Positions 1 through 6,599 of a stretch of 64,000 nucleotides of DNA are shown here, piece by piece. Both the position numbers and the translations under genes were made by a program. The notes beneath the pieces were generated by a model. The model ran no database searches and had not been told where the DNA came from. It saw only the letters and a program-made list of their open reading frames with translations. How positions within the stretch are numbered: position 1 is the stretch's first letter; each line of letters starts with the position of its first letter. The stretch is from Streptomyces sp. MP131-18 (GTDB lineage: Bacteria > Actinomycetota > Actinomycetes > Streptomycetales > Streptomycetaceae): positions 487,139-551,138 of the forward strand of contig NZ_LZNS01000001.1 of assembly GCF_001984575.1 (NCBI RefSeq), in the 5' to 3' direction.

Positions 1-211
1 GCTGACCCCGCAGAGCAAATACCACGTCAGCTTCCCTCATCGAAGCGAAAGGGCACGTATGCGCAGAATCCGGGCCACCGTGTGGTCGTCCGCAACGGCG
101 CCGAGGTGGGACTCAGCAGCGGTTCCTGGCGTCCGGTCGGGCGATCAGGACGGGCGGGCGGCAGGCCGCCGCCCCGGTTTCGGGTGACCGCCTGCGGCGA
201 GGAGGTGCGGC

Positions 212-637
212 TCAGTCCCCGGAGCCGACGATGGCGGTGACGCGGATTTCCACGCGCATCGCGGCGAGGCCGAGGACGGTGACACCGGTCTCGGTCCAGA
301 TCGGCGCGCGGCCGTCGAGGCGACGGCGGAACTGCTCGGCCATGACCATGTTGTGGTCGTCGCCGATGACGTCATCTCCCGGTGCGACCTTGTGGTACGA
401 GTTGACGTGGATCACGTCCTTCCATGTCGCCCCGACCGTGGCGAGCGTGCGCTCCACATTGTCGAAAGCCTGGATGATCTCGTCCTCCAGCGAATCGGGG
501 ATCACCAGATCGTCATCCACCCCCGCCTGGCCGGAGATCTCGACCCGGTCGCCGACGCGGACGGCCCCGCTGTAGCCGAGGGCCTCGTGCAGTTTCTCGC
601 CGTAGCCCGGAGTGATGCCGAAGGTGATGGTGCTCAT
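212..637 (-). CDS. RidA/YjgF family protein
   Basis: This 141-residue protein belongs to the Rid (YjgF/YER057c/UK114) family, trimeric cytosolic proteins whose best-known member hydrolyses reactive enamine/imine intermediates. The family pattern is visible in the sequence: an N-terminal AVRVGDRVEISGQ strand, a central helix (IIQAFDNVERTLATVGATW) and a C-terminal LAAMRVEIRVTAIV strand. Length is typical. ATG at 637 is preceded by GAGGAAG at good spacing. It is divergent from a MarR-type regulator at 787, and the shared spacer holds two near-identical 16-bp boxes, so it is probably that regulator's target. Archetypal RidA activity is not assured, because many actinobacterial Rid paralogues have other roles. 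Confidence 0.9.
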   Translation of the reverse strand: MSTITFGITPGYGEKLHEALGYSGAVRVGDRVEISGQAGVDDDLVIPDSLEDEIIQAFDNVERTLATVGATWKDVIHVNSYHKVAPGDDVIGDDHNMVMAEQFRRRLDGRAPIWTETGVTVLGLAAMRVEIRVTAIVGSGD

Positions 638-684
638 GATGCTTCCTCTTCCCGTCCATAGGGGTGCGTCCCCTCTCGCATGAG

Positions 685-733
685 TTCACGCGTAAAGTGA
701 CACTAGCAAGCGATGACTTCAAGCGCAAAGTGA
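685..733. promoter_or_regulatory. Paired operator-like boxes between ridA-like and marR-like genes
   Basis: Two 16-bp sequences, TTCACGCGTAAAGTGA (685-700) and TTCAAGCGCAAAGTGA (718-733), match at 14 of 16 positions and start 33 bp (three helical turns) apart. Each has partly symmetric ends. Their position between divergent genes suggests binding sites for the MarR-type protein encoded at 787. This is inference from sequence and context. Confidence 0.5.
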
Positions 734-786
734 TGGCGGACTTCGCCGGAAGGGCGGTAAGAGCCGTGAGCAGCACGGAAGGGCCC

Positions 787-1275
787 ATGAGCGGCACGGG
801 CGAACACCAGGACGATGAGGAGCTGCGATGGCTCGACGAGCAGGAGAAGACGGCGTGGACGGGGCTGATCTCCCTTGTCCTGCTGCTGCCCGGCAAGCTG
901 GAGTCGCCGCTGCGGCAGGAACACGGCCTCACCCTGTTCGAGTACCTCGTGCTCAGCCACCTCTCCGAGGCCCCGCGGCGCAAGCTGCGGATGGGAGAGC
1001 TCGCCTTCCTCGCCAGCGGGTCGCTCTCCCGCCTGTCCAACGTCATCAAACGCTGTGAACTGCGCGGCTGGGTCGTACGGACGCCCGACCCGGCCGACGG
1101 CCGTTACACCCTCGCCGAACTCACCGACGCCGGCTTCGACATCGTGCGCCTGGCAGCGCCCACACATCTGCGCGCCGTACGCCGCATCGTCCTCGACTCG
1201 CTCAACACGACCGACCAGAAGGCCCTCGCCCGCATCGCACAGAAACTCCGCATCGTTCCCGACGACTTCGGCTGA
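787..1275 (+). CDS. MarR-family winged-helix regulator
   Basis: From ATG 787 this is a 162-residue cytosolic DNA-binding protein. It shows the MarR layout: an N-terminal helix (RWLDEQEKTAWTGLISLVLLLP), a winged helix in which GELAFLASGSLSRLSNVIKRCELRGWV is the helix-turn-helix, the wing motif (PADGRYTLAELTDAG), and C-terminal dimer helices. The frame stays open upstream to a GTG at 664, but those codons would cover the repeated operator boxes at 685-733, so a downstream start is favoured; GTG 766, with AGGGCGG before it, is an alternative. It is divergent from the RidA-like gene and probably controls it and itself. The effector is unknown. Confidence 0.85.
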   Translation: MSGTGEHQDDEELRWLDEQEKTAWTGLISLVLLLPGKLESPLRQEHGLTLFEYLVLSHLSEAPRRKLRMGELAFLASGSLSRLSNVIKRCELRGWVVRTPDPADGRYTLAELTDAGFDIVRLAAPTHLRAVRRIVLDSLNTTDQKALARIAQKLRIVPDDFG

Positions 1276-1995
1276 CAGTCACCACAGAGCGGCAACTTCG
1301 GCCAGGTCAGGCAGATCGGCTCCGTCGACTTCGACTTCGACTTCGACGTCGTCAACGAGGAGCGGGGCCAGGAGGAACAGTTCATGCGGCGTCGGTTCAG
1401 CAGATGAGGGCGCGGCCGTGCCTGAGGCAGCAGCGCGGCGGCCCGTTCCGTCCGCCACGACGATGGCACGTTCCTTGATTGCAGCCCTCGCGACGCGGAC
1501 AACGTGCGAGTCGCGTGCCGGAAGGCCGTGGCCTCGGGCAGCCGTTCCGCGGTTGCGGCCGAGGTGCAGACGTCGGCGAAGTGCTCGCAGGTGCGCCGCC
1601 GGCTCCGCCCGTGGTCCACCCCACACATCCCGCGGGCAGGAGCCTGCCCTCCGCCACACCGCCCTCCCGGCCCGACCGCGGGGCATGGCCGCGGGGCACC
1701 ACCGCACGGGCTCCGCGCCCGCCGCCTGTGCGCACTTCTGAAGCAAGCTGGTACCCACGACGCCCCGGGGCGCCCCGCCCGGCCGCGCCGCGGCGTCGGG
1801 CCTGGCAGGGCGGCGGGACCGGTCGTGCCGGCTCCGCGGCCCACCCGGTCACCACGCGCGATCGGGGCTGCTCGCCGCCCCCGACCGGCGGTGCCTCGGA
1901 CTCGCGTACGGTGCGTAGCGCTCGGGCCCACCGCAATTGAACAGCTTCGGCGGTGTTGCTTTAGGATGCTCAAAATCTGTTCATAGGAGGCGCCC
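1276..1995. other. 720-bp gene-poor spacer with possible decayed coding sequence
   Basis: No intact gene is supported here. Immediately after the MarR stop and in the same frame, 1276-1407 is open for 43 codons with strongly GC-biased third positions (reading includes VDFDFDFDVVNEERG) and ends in TGA at 1405. Another open stretch in the same frame follows from 1426, reading DDGTFLDCSPRDADNVR. Neither has a convincing start, so they look like remnants of a degraded gene. From about 1620 only GC-rich non-coding sequence is seen, up to the promoter of the gene at 1996. Confidence 0.4.
1937..1967 (+). promoter_or_regulatory. Probable promoter of the DeoR/PBP regulator gene
   Basis: A -35-like TTGAAC (1937-1942) and a -10-like TAGGAT (1962-1967) are separated by 19 bp. 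Transcription would begin near 1974, about 20 nt before ATG 1996. TAGGAT fits the usual streptomycete vegetative -10 pattern; the spacing is slightly long. Confidence 0.5.
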
Positions 1996-3087
1996 ATGGC
2001 CGACATGCTCGTCGCGCAACGACACGAGCTGCTGGTCAGAGAGCTCGAAGCATCCGGCGTCCTGAAAATCACCGAACTCGCCACCCGGCTCGGTGTCTCA
2101 CGCGCCACCATCCGGCGCGACCTGGTCGACCTGGAGACCGAAGGCCGCGTCACCCGCGTCCGCGGCGGCGCCCTCCTCGCCGCGCCCACAACGCTTCAGG
2201 CCCCCACCGCCCCCGTGCCCCAGGGCAGCGGCCACACCCTCGGCCTCCTCGTCCCCTCCGCCACCTACTACTACCCCCGCGTCATAGCCGGAGTCCGTGC
2301 CGCCGCGGCCGAACGCGGAGCCCGCGTGATCATCGGTCTCACCGACTACGCGCAGCCCCGCGACCACGAGCAGATCGCGGAACTCACCGCGGCCGGCGCC
2401 ACCGGCCTCCTCATCGTCTCCACCGGGGGTCACCACCTTCCCCCCACCACCCTCGACCACCTCACCACCGCGGGACTTCCCTACGTCCTCCTCGAACGCC
2501 AGCCCCAAAACCCCTACGTGGCTTGCGAATACGTCATTTCCGACCACCAGCAGGGCGCCTACAACGCCGTCCGCCACCTCGCGGAGCTCGGCCACCAGCG
2601 CATCGCCCTGTTCACCAACGGGAGCCCCACCGCTCCGCTCGTCACCCAGGGGCACGCCCAAGCCGTCCACCAGCTCGGCCTCGACCCCGCGGCCCCCACC
2701 ACCGACAGCGGGCGCCCCACCCTGGGCAGCGCCGAGGCCACCACCCATTACGACCACTTCATCAACGCCTGCCGCACCACGCACACCCGTGCCGCCCTCA
2801 TCCACTCCGACCACGACGCCATCGAGATCATGCGCCGCGCACGCACCCACCGCCTCCGCATCCCCGACGACCTGGCCCTCATCGCCTACGACGACGAGAT
2901 CGCCTCTCTCGCCGAAGTCCCGCTGACCGCCGTCGCCCCCCACAAACACGAGCTGGGCGTCCACGCCGCCCACCTCCTGCTCGACCGCCTCACCCACCCC
3001 CGCCCCGACAGCCTCCCGATCCGGCAGCTCACGCTCCAGCCCCGCCTCATCGTCCGCACCTCCAGCGGCTCCCCGGCCCCCGCCTGA
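1996..3087 (+). CDS. DeoR-type regulator with LacI-type sugar-binding domain
   Basis: This 363-residue regulator joins two modules. Residues 6-61 form a DeoR-type helix-turn-helix (ITELATRLGVSRATIRRDL, then VTRVRGGALL). Residues about 75-355 form a periplasmic-binding-protein-like effector domain of the LacI/GalR kind, with TLGLLVPSATYYYPRVIAGV at its start and LALIAYDDEIASLAEVPLTAV near its end. AGGAGG at 1985-1990 with 5-nt spacing fixes the ATG. The family usually senses a sugar and represses catabolic genes. It lies at the left end of the polysaccharide-degradation locus and may act on the AATCGATT-type sites found downstream, but no site could be tied to it from sequence alone. Confidence 0.88.
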   Translation: MADMLVAQRHELLVRELEASGVLKITELATRLGVSRATIRRDLVDLETEGRVTRVRGGALLAAPTTLQAPTAPVPQGSGHTLGLLVPSATYYYPRVIAGVRAAAAERGARVIIGLTDYAQPRDHEQIAELTAAGATGLLIVSTGGHHLPPTTLDHLTTAGLPYVLLERQPQNPYVACEYVISDHQQGAYNAVRHLAELGHQRIALFTNGSPTAPLVTQGHAQAVHQLGLDPAAPTTDSGRPTLGSAEATTHYDHFINACRTTHTRAALIHSDHDAIEIMRRARTHRLRIPDDLALIAYDDEIASLAEVPLTAVAPHKHELGVHAAHLLLDRLTHPRPDSLPIRQLTLQPRLIVRTSSGSPAPA

Positions 3088-3143
3088 CGCACCGCGCCAC
3101 GTGCGCGGGAACCGTGGAAGATGTGCATCACGGCCCGTGCCAA

Positions 3144-3185
3144 CGGCCCGCGCGACCGGGTCGGCGGCCCGCGCGACCGGGTCGG
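3144..3185. repeat. Perfect 21-bp tandem duplication
   Basis: The 21-bp unit at 3144-3164, beginning CGGCCCGCGCGACCGG, is repeated exactly at 3165-3185. It lies in the 340-bp spacer before the beta-helix gene, upstream of the predicted promoter. It looks like a slippage duplication, although two copies could also double a protein-binding site. Confidence 0.8.
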
Positions 3186-3243
3186 CGGAAGGGGACGTCG
3201 TGCGCCGGGGTCGTGCAACTCTCGCCCGGCGCTGCCGAATTCA

Positions 3244-3272
3244 TTGACGGCCGGGCCCCGCATTGCCATACT
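3244..3272 (+). promoter_or_regulatory. Probable promoter of secreted beta-helix gene
   Basis: TTGACG (3244-3249) and CATACT (3267-3272) are 17 bp apart, a good vegetative-type promoter. The start point would fall near 3279. Two palindromes then lie inside the transcribed leader: AAGCGCTT (3294-3301, LacI-operator-like core) and TGAATCGATTCA (3363-3374). Both are positioned to block elongation or initiation. Confidence 0.5.
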
Positions 3273-3362
3273 CCCGGGCCACGGGCGCTGAGTAAGCGCT
3301 TGCGGCACGCACCTGTGCCAATCATCGAATCCCCCACATGCGGGCTTCGGACACCCCGTGAA

Positions 3363-3374
3363 TGAATCGATTCA
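3363..3374. promoter_or_regulatory. Palindromic operator TGAATCGATTCA, copy 1
   Basis: This is a perfect 12-bp palindrome with a CG centre, typical of LacI-family operators, 53 bp before the ATG at 3428. The identical 12-mer, extended to 13 identical bases with the preceding A, occurs at 6562-6573 upstream of the rhamnogalacturonan lyase. A shared regulator of the two secreted enzymes is inferred. Confidence 0.65.
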
Positions 3375-3427
3375 CTCCCGGGGGCCCCATCCGGCGCCCG
3401 CCACATCCCCCACACACAGGAGCAACA

Positions 3428-4606
3428 ATGGGAAGCAGAGCCGCATCCCCCGGCAAGAAGCGCAGGTTCACCCTCCTGGCCGCCGGTCTGCTGGCCGTGG
3501 TGAGTTCGGGCGTCGGCCTGACCGCGACGGCCGGCACCGCCGAGGACACGGCCGACGCGCCGGAGACGCTGGCCTGTGGCGACGGCAGCTACGACGCGGA
3601 GGTGGTCCTGGACGGGAGCACCTGGACCGCGCCGGGCTACAGCGGCAACTCGATGCTGGAGGCCATGCGCGCCGGCGTGGCCAGCCTCACCGAGGGCCGC
3701 ACGAACATGGAGTCGGTCGTGGTACGCGGCTCCGGGGACGTGCCCGCCGACGCCTCGCTCGACCTGCCGAGTCACACCTCGCTCGAGGTGTGCGGAACGC
3801 TGAACGTCACCGGCGGCATGGCCGCCGACCAGGCCCCGATCCGGGTGCGGAACGCGGAGAACGTGGCCATCCCGTTCCTGGAGAACATGCACGGGGCCCC
3901 GTACTTCGGCATCTTCGTCCAGAACGCCCACGACGTGGCGATGGGCGATATCAGGATGGAGCTCTCCGGCGGCCTCGGCATCCGCATCGACAACCACGAC
4001 AACACCGGCGAGCGCACCACCGGCATCAGCATCGACTCGGCGACCATCAGCGGGGCGGGCGCCCACGCGGTGGAGACCTACGGCGTCGACGGTTTCACGG
4101 CCGGGACCATCACCGCCACCGATGTCGGCGAGTCGGGGCTGCTGCTGAACGACACGGTCAACGCCGACATCGGCACCGTCAACGCCACGAACGCGGGCGC
4201 CGGGACCGGCTACGCGGCCTTCCGCATGGCCAACAACAACGGCGCCCTGAACGACTACAGCACCAACATCCACGTCGGCGAGGTCATCGCCCGCGGCGGC
4301 GGGCGCGGCATCTTCTGCGTCTCGGAGAGCGGCGGCGCGGTGATCGACCGGGTGGACATCGCGGACACCGGCAACAATGCGGTGCTCATCGAGAACTGCT
4401 ACAACGTCACGATCGCGAGCGAGGGCGGCACCATCTCGGGCGGCGGAGAGGTTCGGCTCGCCGCACGTGCCGAGTTCGCGAACAACCGGGACATCACCCT
4501 GTCCAACTTCACGCTGATCGACTCCGCCCTCACGGAGAACCCGTGCGGCGACAACACCACGATCAGCAACGTCACGTTCGAGAACAGCGCCGACAACAGC
4601 TGCTGA
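3428..4606 (+). CDS. Secreted right-handed parallel beta-helix protein
   Basis: This 392-residue protein starts at ATG 3428, preceded by AGGAG (3418-3422). An upstream in-frame ATG at 3362 lacks a ribosome site and would run through the TGAATCGATTCA operator. Residues 1-36 are a Sec signal peptide (basic KKRRF, then a hydrophobic stretch, then ATAGTA). The rest is built from short repeating strands rich in Asn, Gly and Val, such as NAHDVAMGDIRM and GVDGFTAGTITATDVGESGLLL, as in pectate lyase-like beta-helices. Cysteines near the N-terminus, in the middle and at the very C-terminus may form disulfides. It is probably a polysaccharide lyase or hydrolase for pectin, but no catalytic motif of a named family is recognisable. 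Confidence 0.8.
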   Translation: MGSRAASPGKKRRFTLLAAGLLAVVSSGVGLTATAGTAEDTADAPETLACGDGSYDAEVVLDGSTWTAPGYSGNSMLEAMRAGVASLTEGRTNMESVVVRGSGDVPADASLDLPSHTSLEVCGTLNVTGGMAADQAPIRVRNAENVAIPFLENMHGAPYFGIFVQNAHDVAMGDIRMELSGGLGIRIDNHDNTGERTTGISIDSATISGAGAHAVETYGVDGFTAGTITATDVGESGLLLNDTVNADIGTVNATNAGAGTGYAAFRMANNNGALNDYSTNIHVGEVIARGGGRGIFCVSESGGAVIDRVDIADTGNNAVLIENCYNVTIASEGGTISGGGEVRLAARAEFANNRDITLSNFTLIDSALTENPCGDNTTISNVTFENSADNSC

Positions 4607-4629
4607 GCAGCCGCATCCGCGCATGCACC

Positions 4630-4655
4630 GGCGGCAGGCCCCCGGGCCTGCCGCC
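4630..4655 (+). terminator. Hairpin terminator after beta-helix gene
   Basis: An 11-bp perfect stem, GGCGGCAGGCC (4630-4640) and GGCCTGCCGCC (4645-4655), encloses a 4-nt loop, 24 bp after the stop codon at 4606. There is no T-tract, as is common in high-GC actinobacteria. Confidence 0.7.
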
Positions 4656-4683
4656 CCCGGCGTTGCGGTACCCGACCGCACGT

Positions 4684-4707
4684 GAAACGGTTCCTGGCAG
4701 CCGTTTC
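4684..4707. promoter_or_regulatory. Inverted repeat GAAACGG-N10-CCGTTTC before enolase-superfamily gene
   Basis: Perfect 7-bp arms GAAACGG (4684-4690) and CCGTTTC (4701-4707) are separated by 10 bp and end 14 bp before ATG 4722. The position suits an operator overlapping the promoter or leader. A hairpin sequestering the start region is the alternative. The cognate regulator is unknown. Confidence 0.5.
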
Positions 4708-4721
4708 GAACAGGGGGCCGT

Positions 4722-5876
4722 ATGCATCTCGGCAGGGCGGCGCCGCCGGCTTCCGGCACGGCGCACATCACCGGGCTCGACGCCCGTCTGGTCCGGGTGC
4801 CGCTCAGCAGACCGTGGGGCCCCGACGTGCCGCGCGTCCATGTGATCGCGACCACGGTGTCGCTCTCCGACGGCACCGAGGGGCACGGCTTCTCCTGGAC
4901 GCCGACCATCGGCGCCCAGGCGGTGCTCGCCCTCCTGAAGCACGACATCGCCGGGGCCGCGCTCGGCAGGACCGCCGATCCCGAGGCGGTCTGGCAGCCC
5001 CTGTGGGAGTACCTGCACGAGGCCGGTGGCGGCGGGCTGACGACGATCGCCCTCGCCGGCCTCGACCTGGCCCTGTGGGATGCCGCCGCGCGCCGCGCGG
5101 GGATGCCGCTCACCGGACTGCTGGGCCGGAGGCGGGAGAGCGTCGAGGTGTACGGCAGCGGAGTCAACCTGCACTACTCCCTCGACGAGTTGCGCGCCCA
5201 GGCCGAACGGTGGGTGGCCGCGGGTTTTGACGCGGTGAAGGTCAAGGTCGGCAGGCCCGACCTCGGCGAGGACGTCGAACGCGTCGCCGCGGTCCGGGAC
5301 ATTCTCGGGCCGACGCGCCGGCTGATGATCGACGCCAACCAGCGCTGGGACCTCGACCGCGCCACCCGGGCCGTCACCGCCCTGTCGGCGTACGCACCGG
5401 CCTGGGTCGAGGAGCCCCTGCGCGCCGACGACCTCGCGGCGCACGCCGAGCTCGCCCGGCGGATCGCGGTTCCCGTCGCGGTGGGCGAGAACCTGCACAC
5501 GGAGTACCGATTCGCCGACTTCCTGCGTGCCGGGGCGGCCCGCATCGTGCAGCCCAACATCGTGCGCGTCGGCGGGATCACGCCGTTCCTGCGCATCGTC
5601 CGGCTCGCGCGGGAACACGGCGCGGCCTTGTACCCCCACCTCCTGCCGGAGCTGTCGGGGCAGCTCGCGCTCACCCTCGGAGCGGACGGAGCGGACGTCA
5701 TGGTCGAGGAGGTGGAGGACGCGGGCTTCGGCGCCCTCGGCGTGCTGCGGGACCCCTCACCCGTGCGCGTGGCGGGCGGCCGCCTGACCGAAACCGACCA
5801 CGCGGGCCTCGGACTTCGCTTCGCCGGACCCGGCGAGAACACCCCGGCAACCGCTCCTCACGCACCTGCCCCGTGA
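4722..5876 (+). CDS. Mandelate racemase/muconate lactonizing enzyme family protein
   Basis: This 384-residue member of the enolase superfamily has an N-terminal capping domain (about 15-130) and a (beta/alpha)7-beta barrel. Visible active-site elements are the KxK motif at 173-175 (KVK), metal ligands D204 (IDAN), E230/E231 (WVEEPL) and E256 (VGEN), and H306 (YPHLLPE) on the later strand. Such enzymes abstract the proton alpha to a carboxylate and often dehydrate sugar acids. With pectin-degrading neighbours, an aldonic or uronic acid dehydratase role is plausible; the substrate cannot be read from the sequence. It stands alone between a terminator and an HxlR gene. Confidence 0.9.
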   Translation: MHLGRAAPPASGTAHITGLDARLVRVPLSRPWGPDVPRVHVIATTVSLSDGTEGHGFSWTPTIGAQAVLALLKHDIAGAALGRTADPEAVWQPLWEYLHEAGGGGLTTIALAGLDLALWDAAARRAGMPLTGLLGRRRESVEVYGSGVNLHYSLDELRAQAERWVAAGFDAVKVKVGRPDLGEDVERVAAVRDILGPTRRLMIDANQRWDLDRATRAVTALSAYAPAWVEEPLRADDLAAHAELARRIAVPVAVGENLHTEYRFADFLRAGAARIVQPNIVRVGGITPFLRIVRLAREHGAALYPHLLPELSGQLALTLGADGADVMVEEVEDAGFGALGVLRDPSPVRVAGGRLTETDHAGLGLRFAGPGENTPATAPHAPAP

Positions 5877-5892
5877 CCGGCCCGGGTGGGCA

Positions 5893-5925
5893 CTTATGGT
5901 TACTCGCTCACCGCAGGTAAGTAAG
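5893..5925. promoter_or_regulatory. Inverted repeat before hxlR-type gene
   Basis: CTTA and TTAC (5893-5896, 5900-5903) are mirrored by GTAA and TAAG (5917-5920, 5922-5925). The imperfect dyad is about 50 bp before the chosen start at 5971 and resembles TTAC/GTAA-type sites bound by HxlR proteins. Autoregulation is inferred. Confidence 0.4.
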
Positions 5926-5970
5926 CTGTGTCCAGGAAGAACGCGCCTACCGGTGAGAGGAGTGCCCGTC

Positions 5971-6384
5971 GTGACCGAGCGGAGCAAGCGTCATCCCGAC
6001 GACGCGGACGTGACGCGCGCCGATTCGCTGGCCCGTGAAATCTTCGTCGGCGTGGCCAATAAGTGGGCGTTGCTGATCATCAACGTCCTGGGCGACCGGA
6101 CGCTGCGCTTCACCGAGCTGAGGACCGCGGTCGACGGCATCAGTCACAAGATGCTCACCCAGACCCTGCGCGGTCTCGAACGTGACGGAGTCGTGCACCG
6201 GACGGTGCACGCGACCGTGCCGCCGCGCGTCGAGTACCGTCTGACCGAAGCGGGCGAGGCGCTGCGCGAGACGGTCAACGGCATGTGCGCGTGGACGCAC
6301 CGCTACCTCGACGAGATCGAGGCCGCCCGCAGCCGCTTCGACACGCGCGGCGCCGCACGCGAGTCCGCGCCCGCCCGCCGGTAA
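5971..6384 (+). CDS. HxlR-family winged-helix regulator
   Basis: A 137-residue cytosolic protein with a single HxlR domain: IFVGVANKWALLIINVLGDRTLRFTELRTAV, the recognition helix region GISHKMLTQTLRGLERDGVV, and the wing RTVHATVPPRVEYRLTEAG. The frame is open to 5896, but GAGAGGAG at 5953-5960 best serves GTG 5971. HxlR proteins are small dimeric repressors or activators that often respond to redox state or electrophiles. Here the gene follows the enolase-superfamily gene and precedes the PL11 lyase without an obvious divergent target. Confidence 0.88.
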   Translation: MTERSKRHPDDADVTRADSLAREIFVGVANKWALLIINVLGDRTLRFTELRTAVDGISHKMLTQTLRGLERDGVVHRTVHATVPPRVEYRLTEAGEALRETVNGMCAWTHRYLDEIEAARSRFDTRGAARESAPARR

Positions 6385-6484
6385 CGGACGGCACGCGGCC
6401 GGCGGGCCGCACCCGGCGCCGCGGGACCGAACAGCCGGCCGCTGGAACTTCGTGGGGCAAGCTGTTTGAACGTGTGCAGATGTA

Positions 6485-6513
6485 TTGACAGTGCGGCACG
6501 GGTTGGGAATGCT
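6485..6513 (+). promoter_or_regulatory. Probable promoter of rhamnogalacturonan lyase gene
   Basis: A consensus -35 TTGACA (6485-6490) is followed after 17 bp by AATGCT (6508-6513), a weak -10. Transcription would start near 6520, placing the palindrome at 6562-6573 inside the leader, the same layout as at the beta-helix gene. Confidence 0.4.
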
Positions 6514-6561
6514 GCCAGGCACCCGGAGGACGCTTTCCCGGGTTGTTTCCGTCCACGGAAA

Positions 6562-6573
6562 TGAATCGATTCA
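6562..6573. promoter_or_regulatory. Palindromic operator TGAATCGATTCA, copy 2
   Basis: Identical to the site at 3363-3374 and 26 bp before the chosen start at 6600. A related palindrome, CAATCGATTG, occurs at 28596-28605 in the first codons of the alginate-lyase-family gene; the common core is AATCGATT. Confidence 0.65.
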
Positions 6574-6599
6574 ACACCATCCTCGACAAGGGAGTACGG

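Noticed and set aside
1..211. Possible C-terminal end of a gene entering from the left edge.
   Set aside because: Two rightward frames are open for part of this stretch, but neither has a recognisable motif, and the longer one runs into the RidA-like gene on the opposite strand. No product can be supported.
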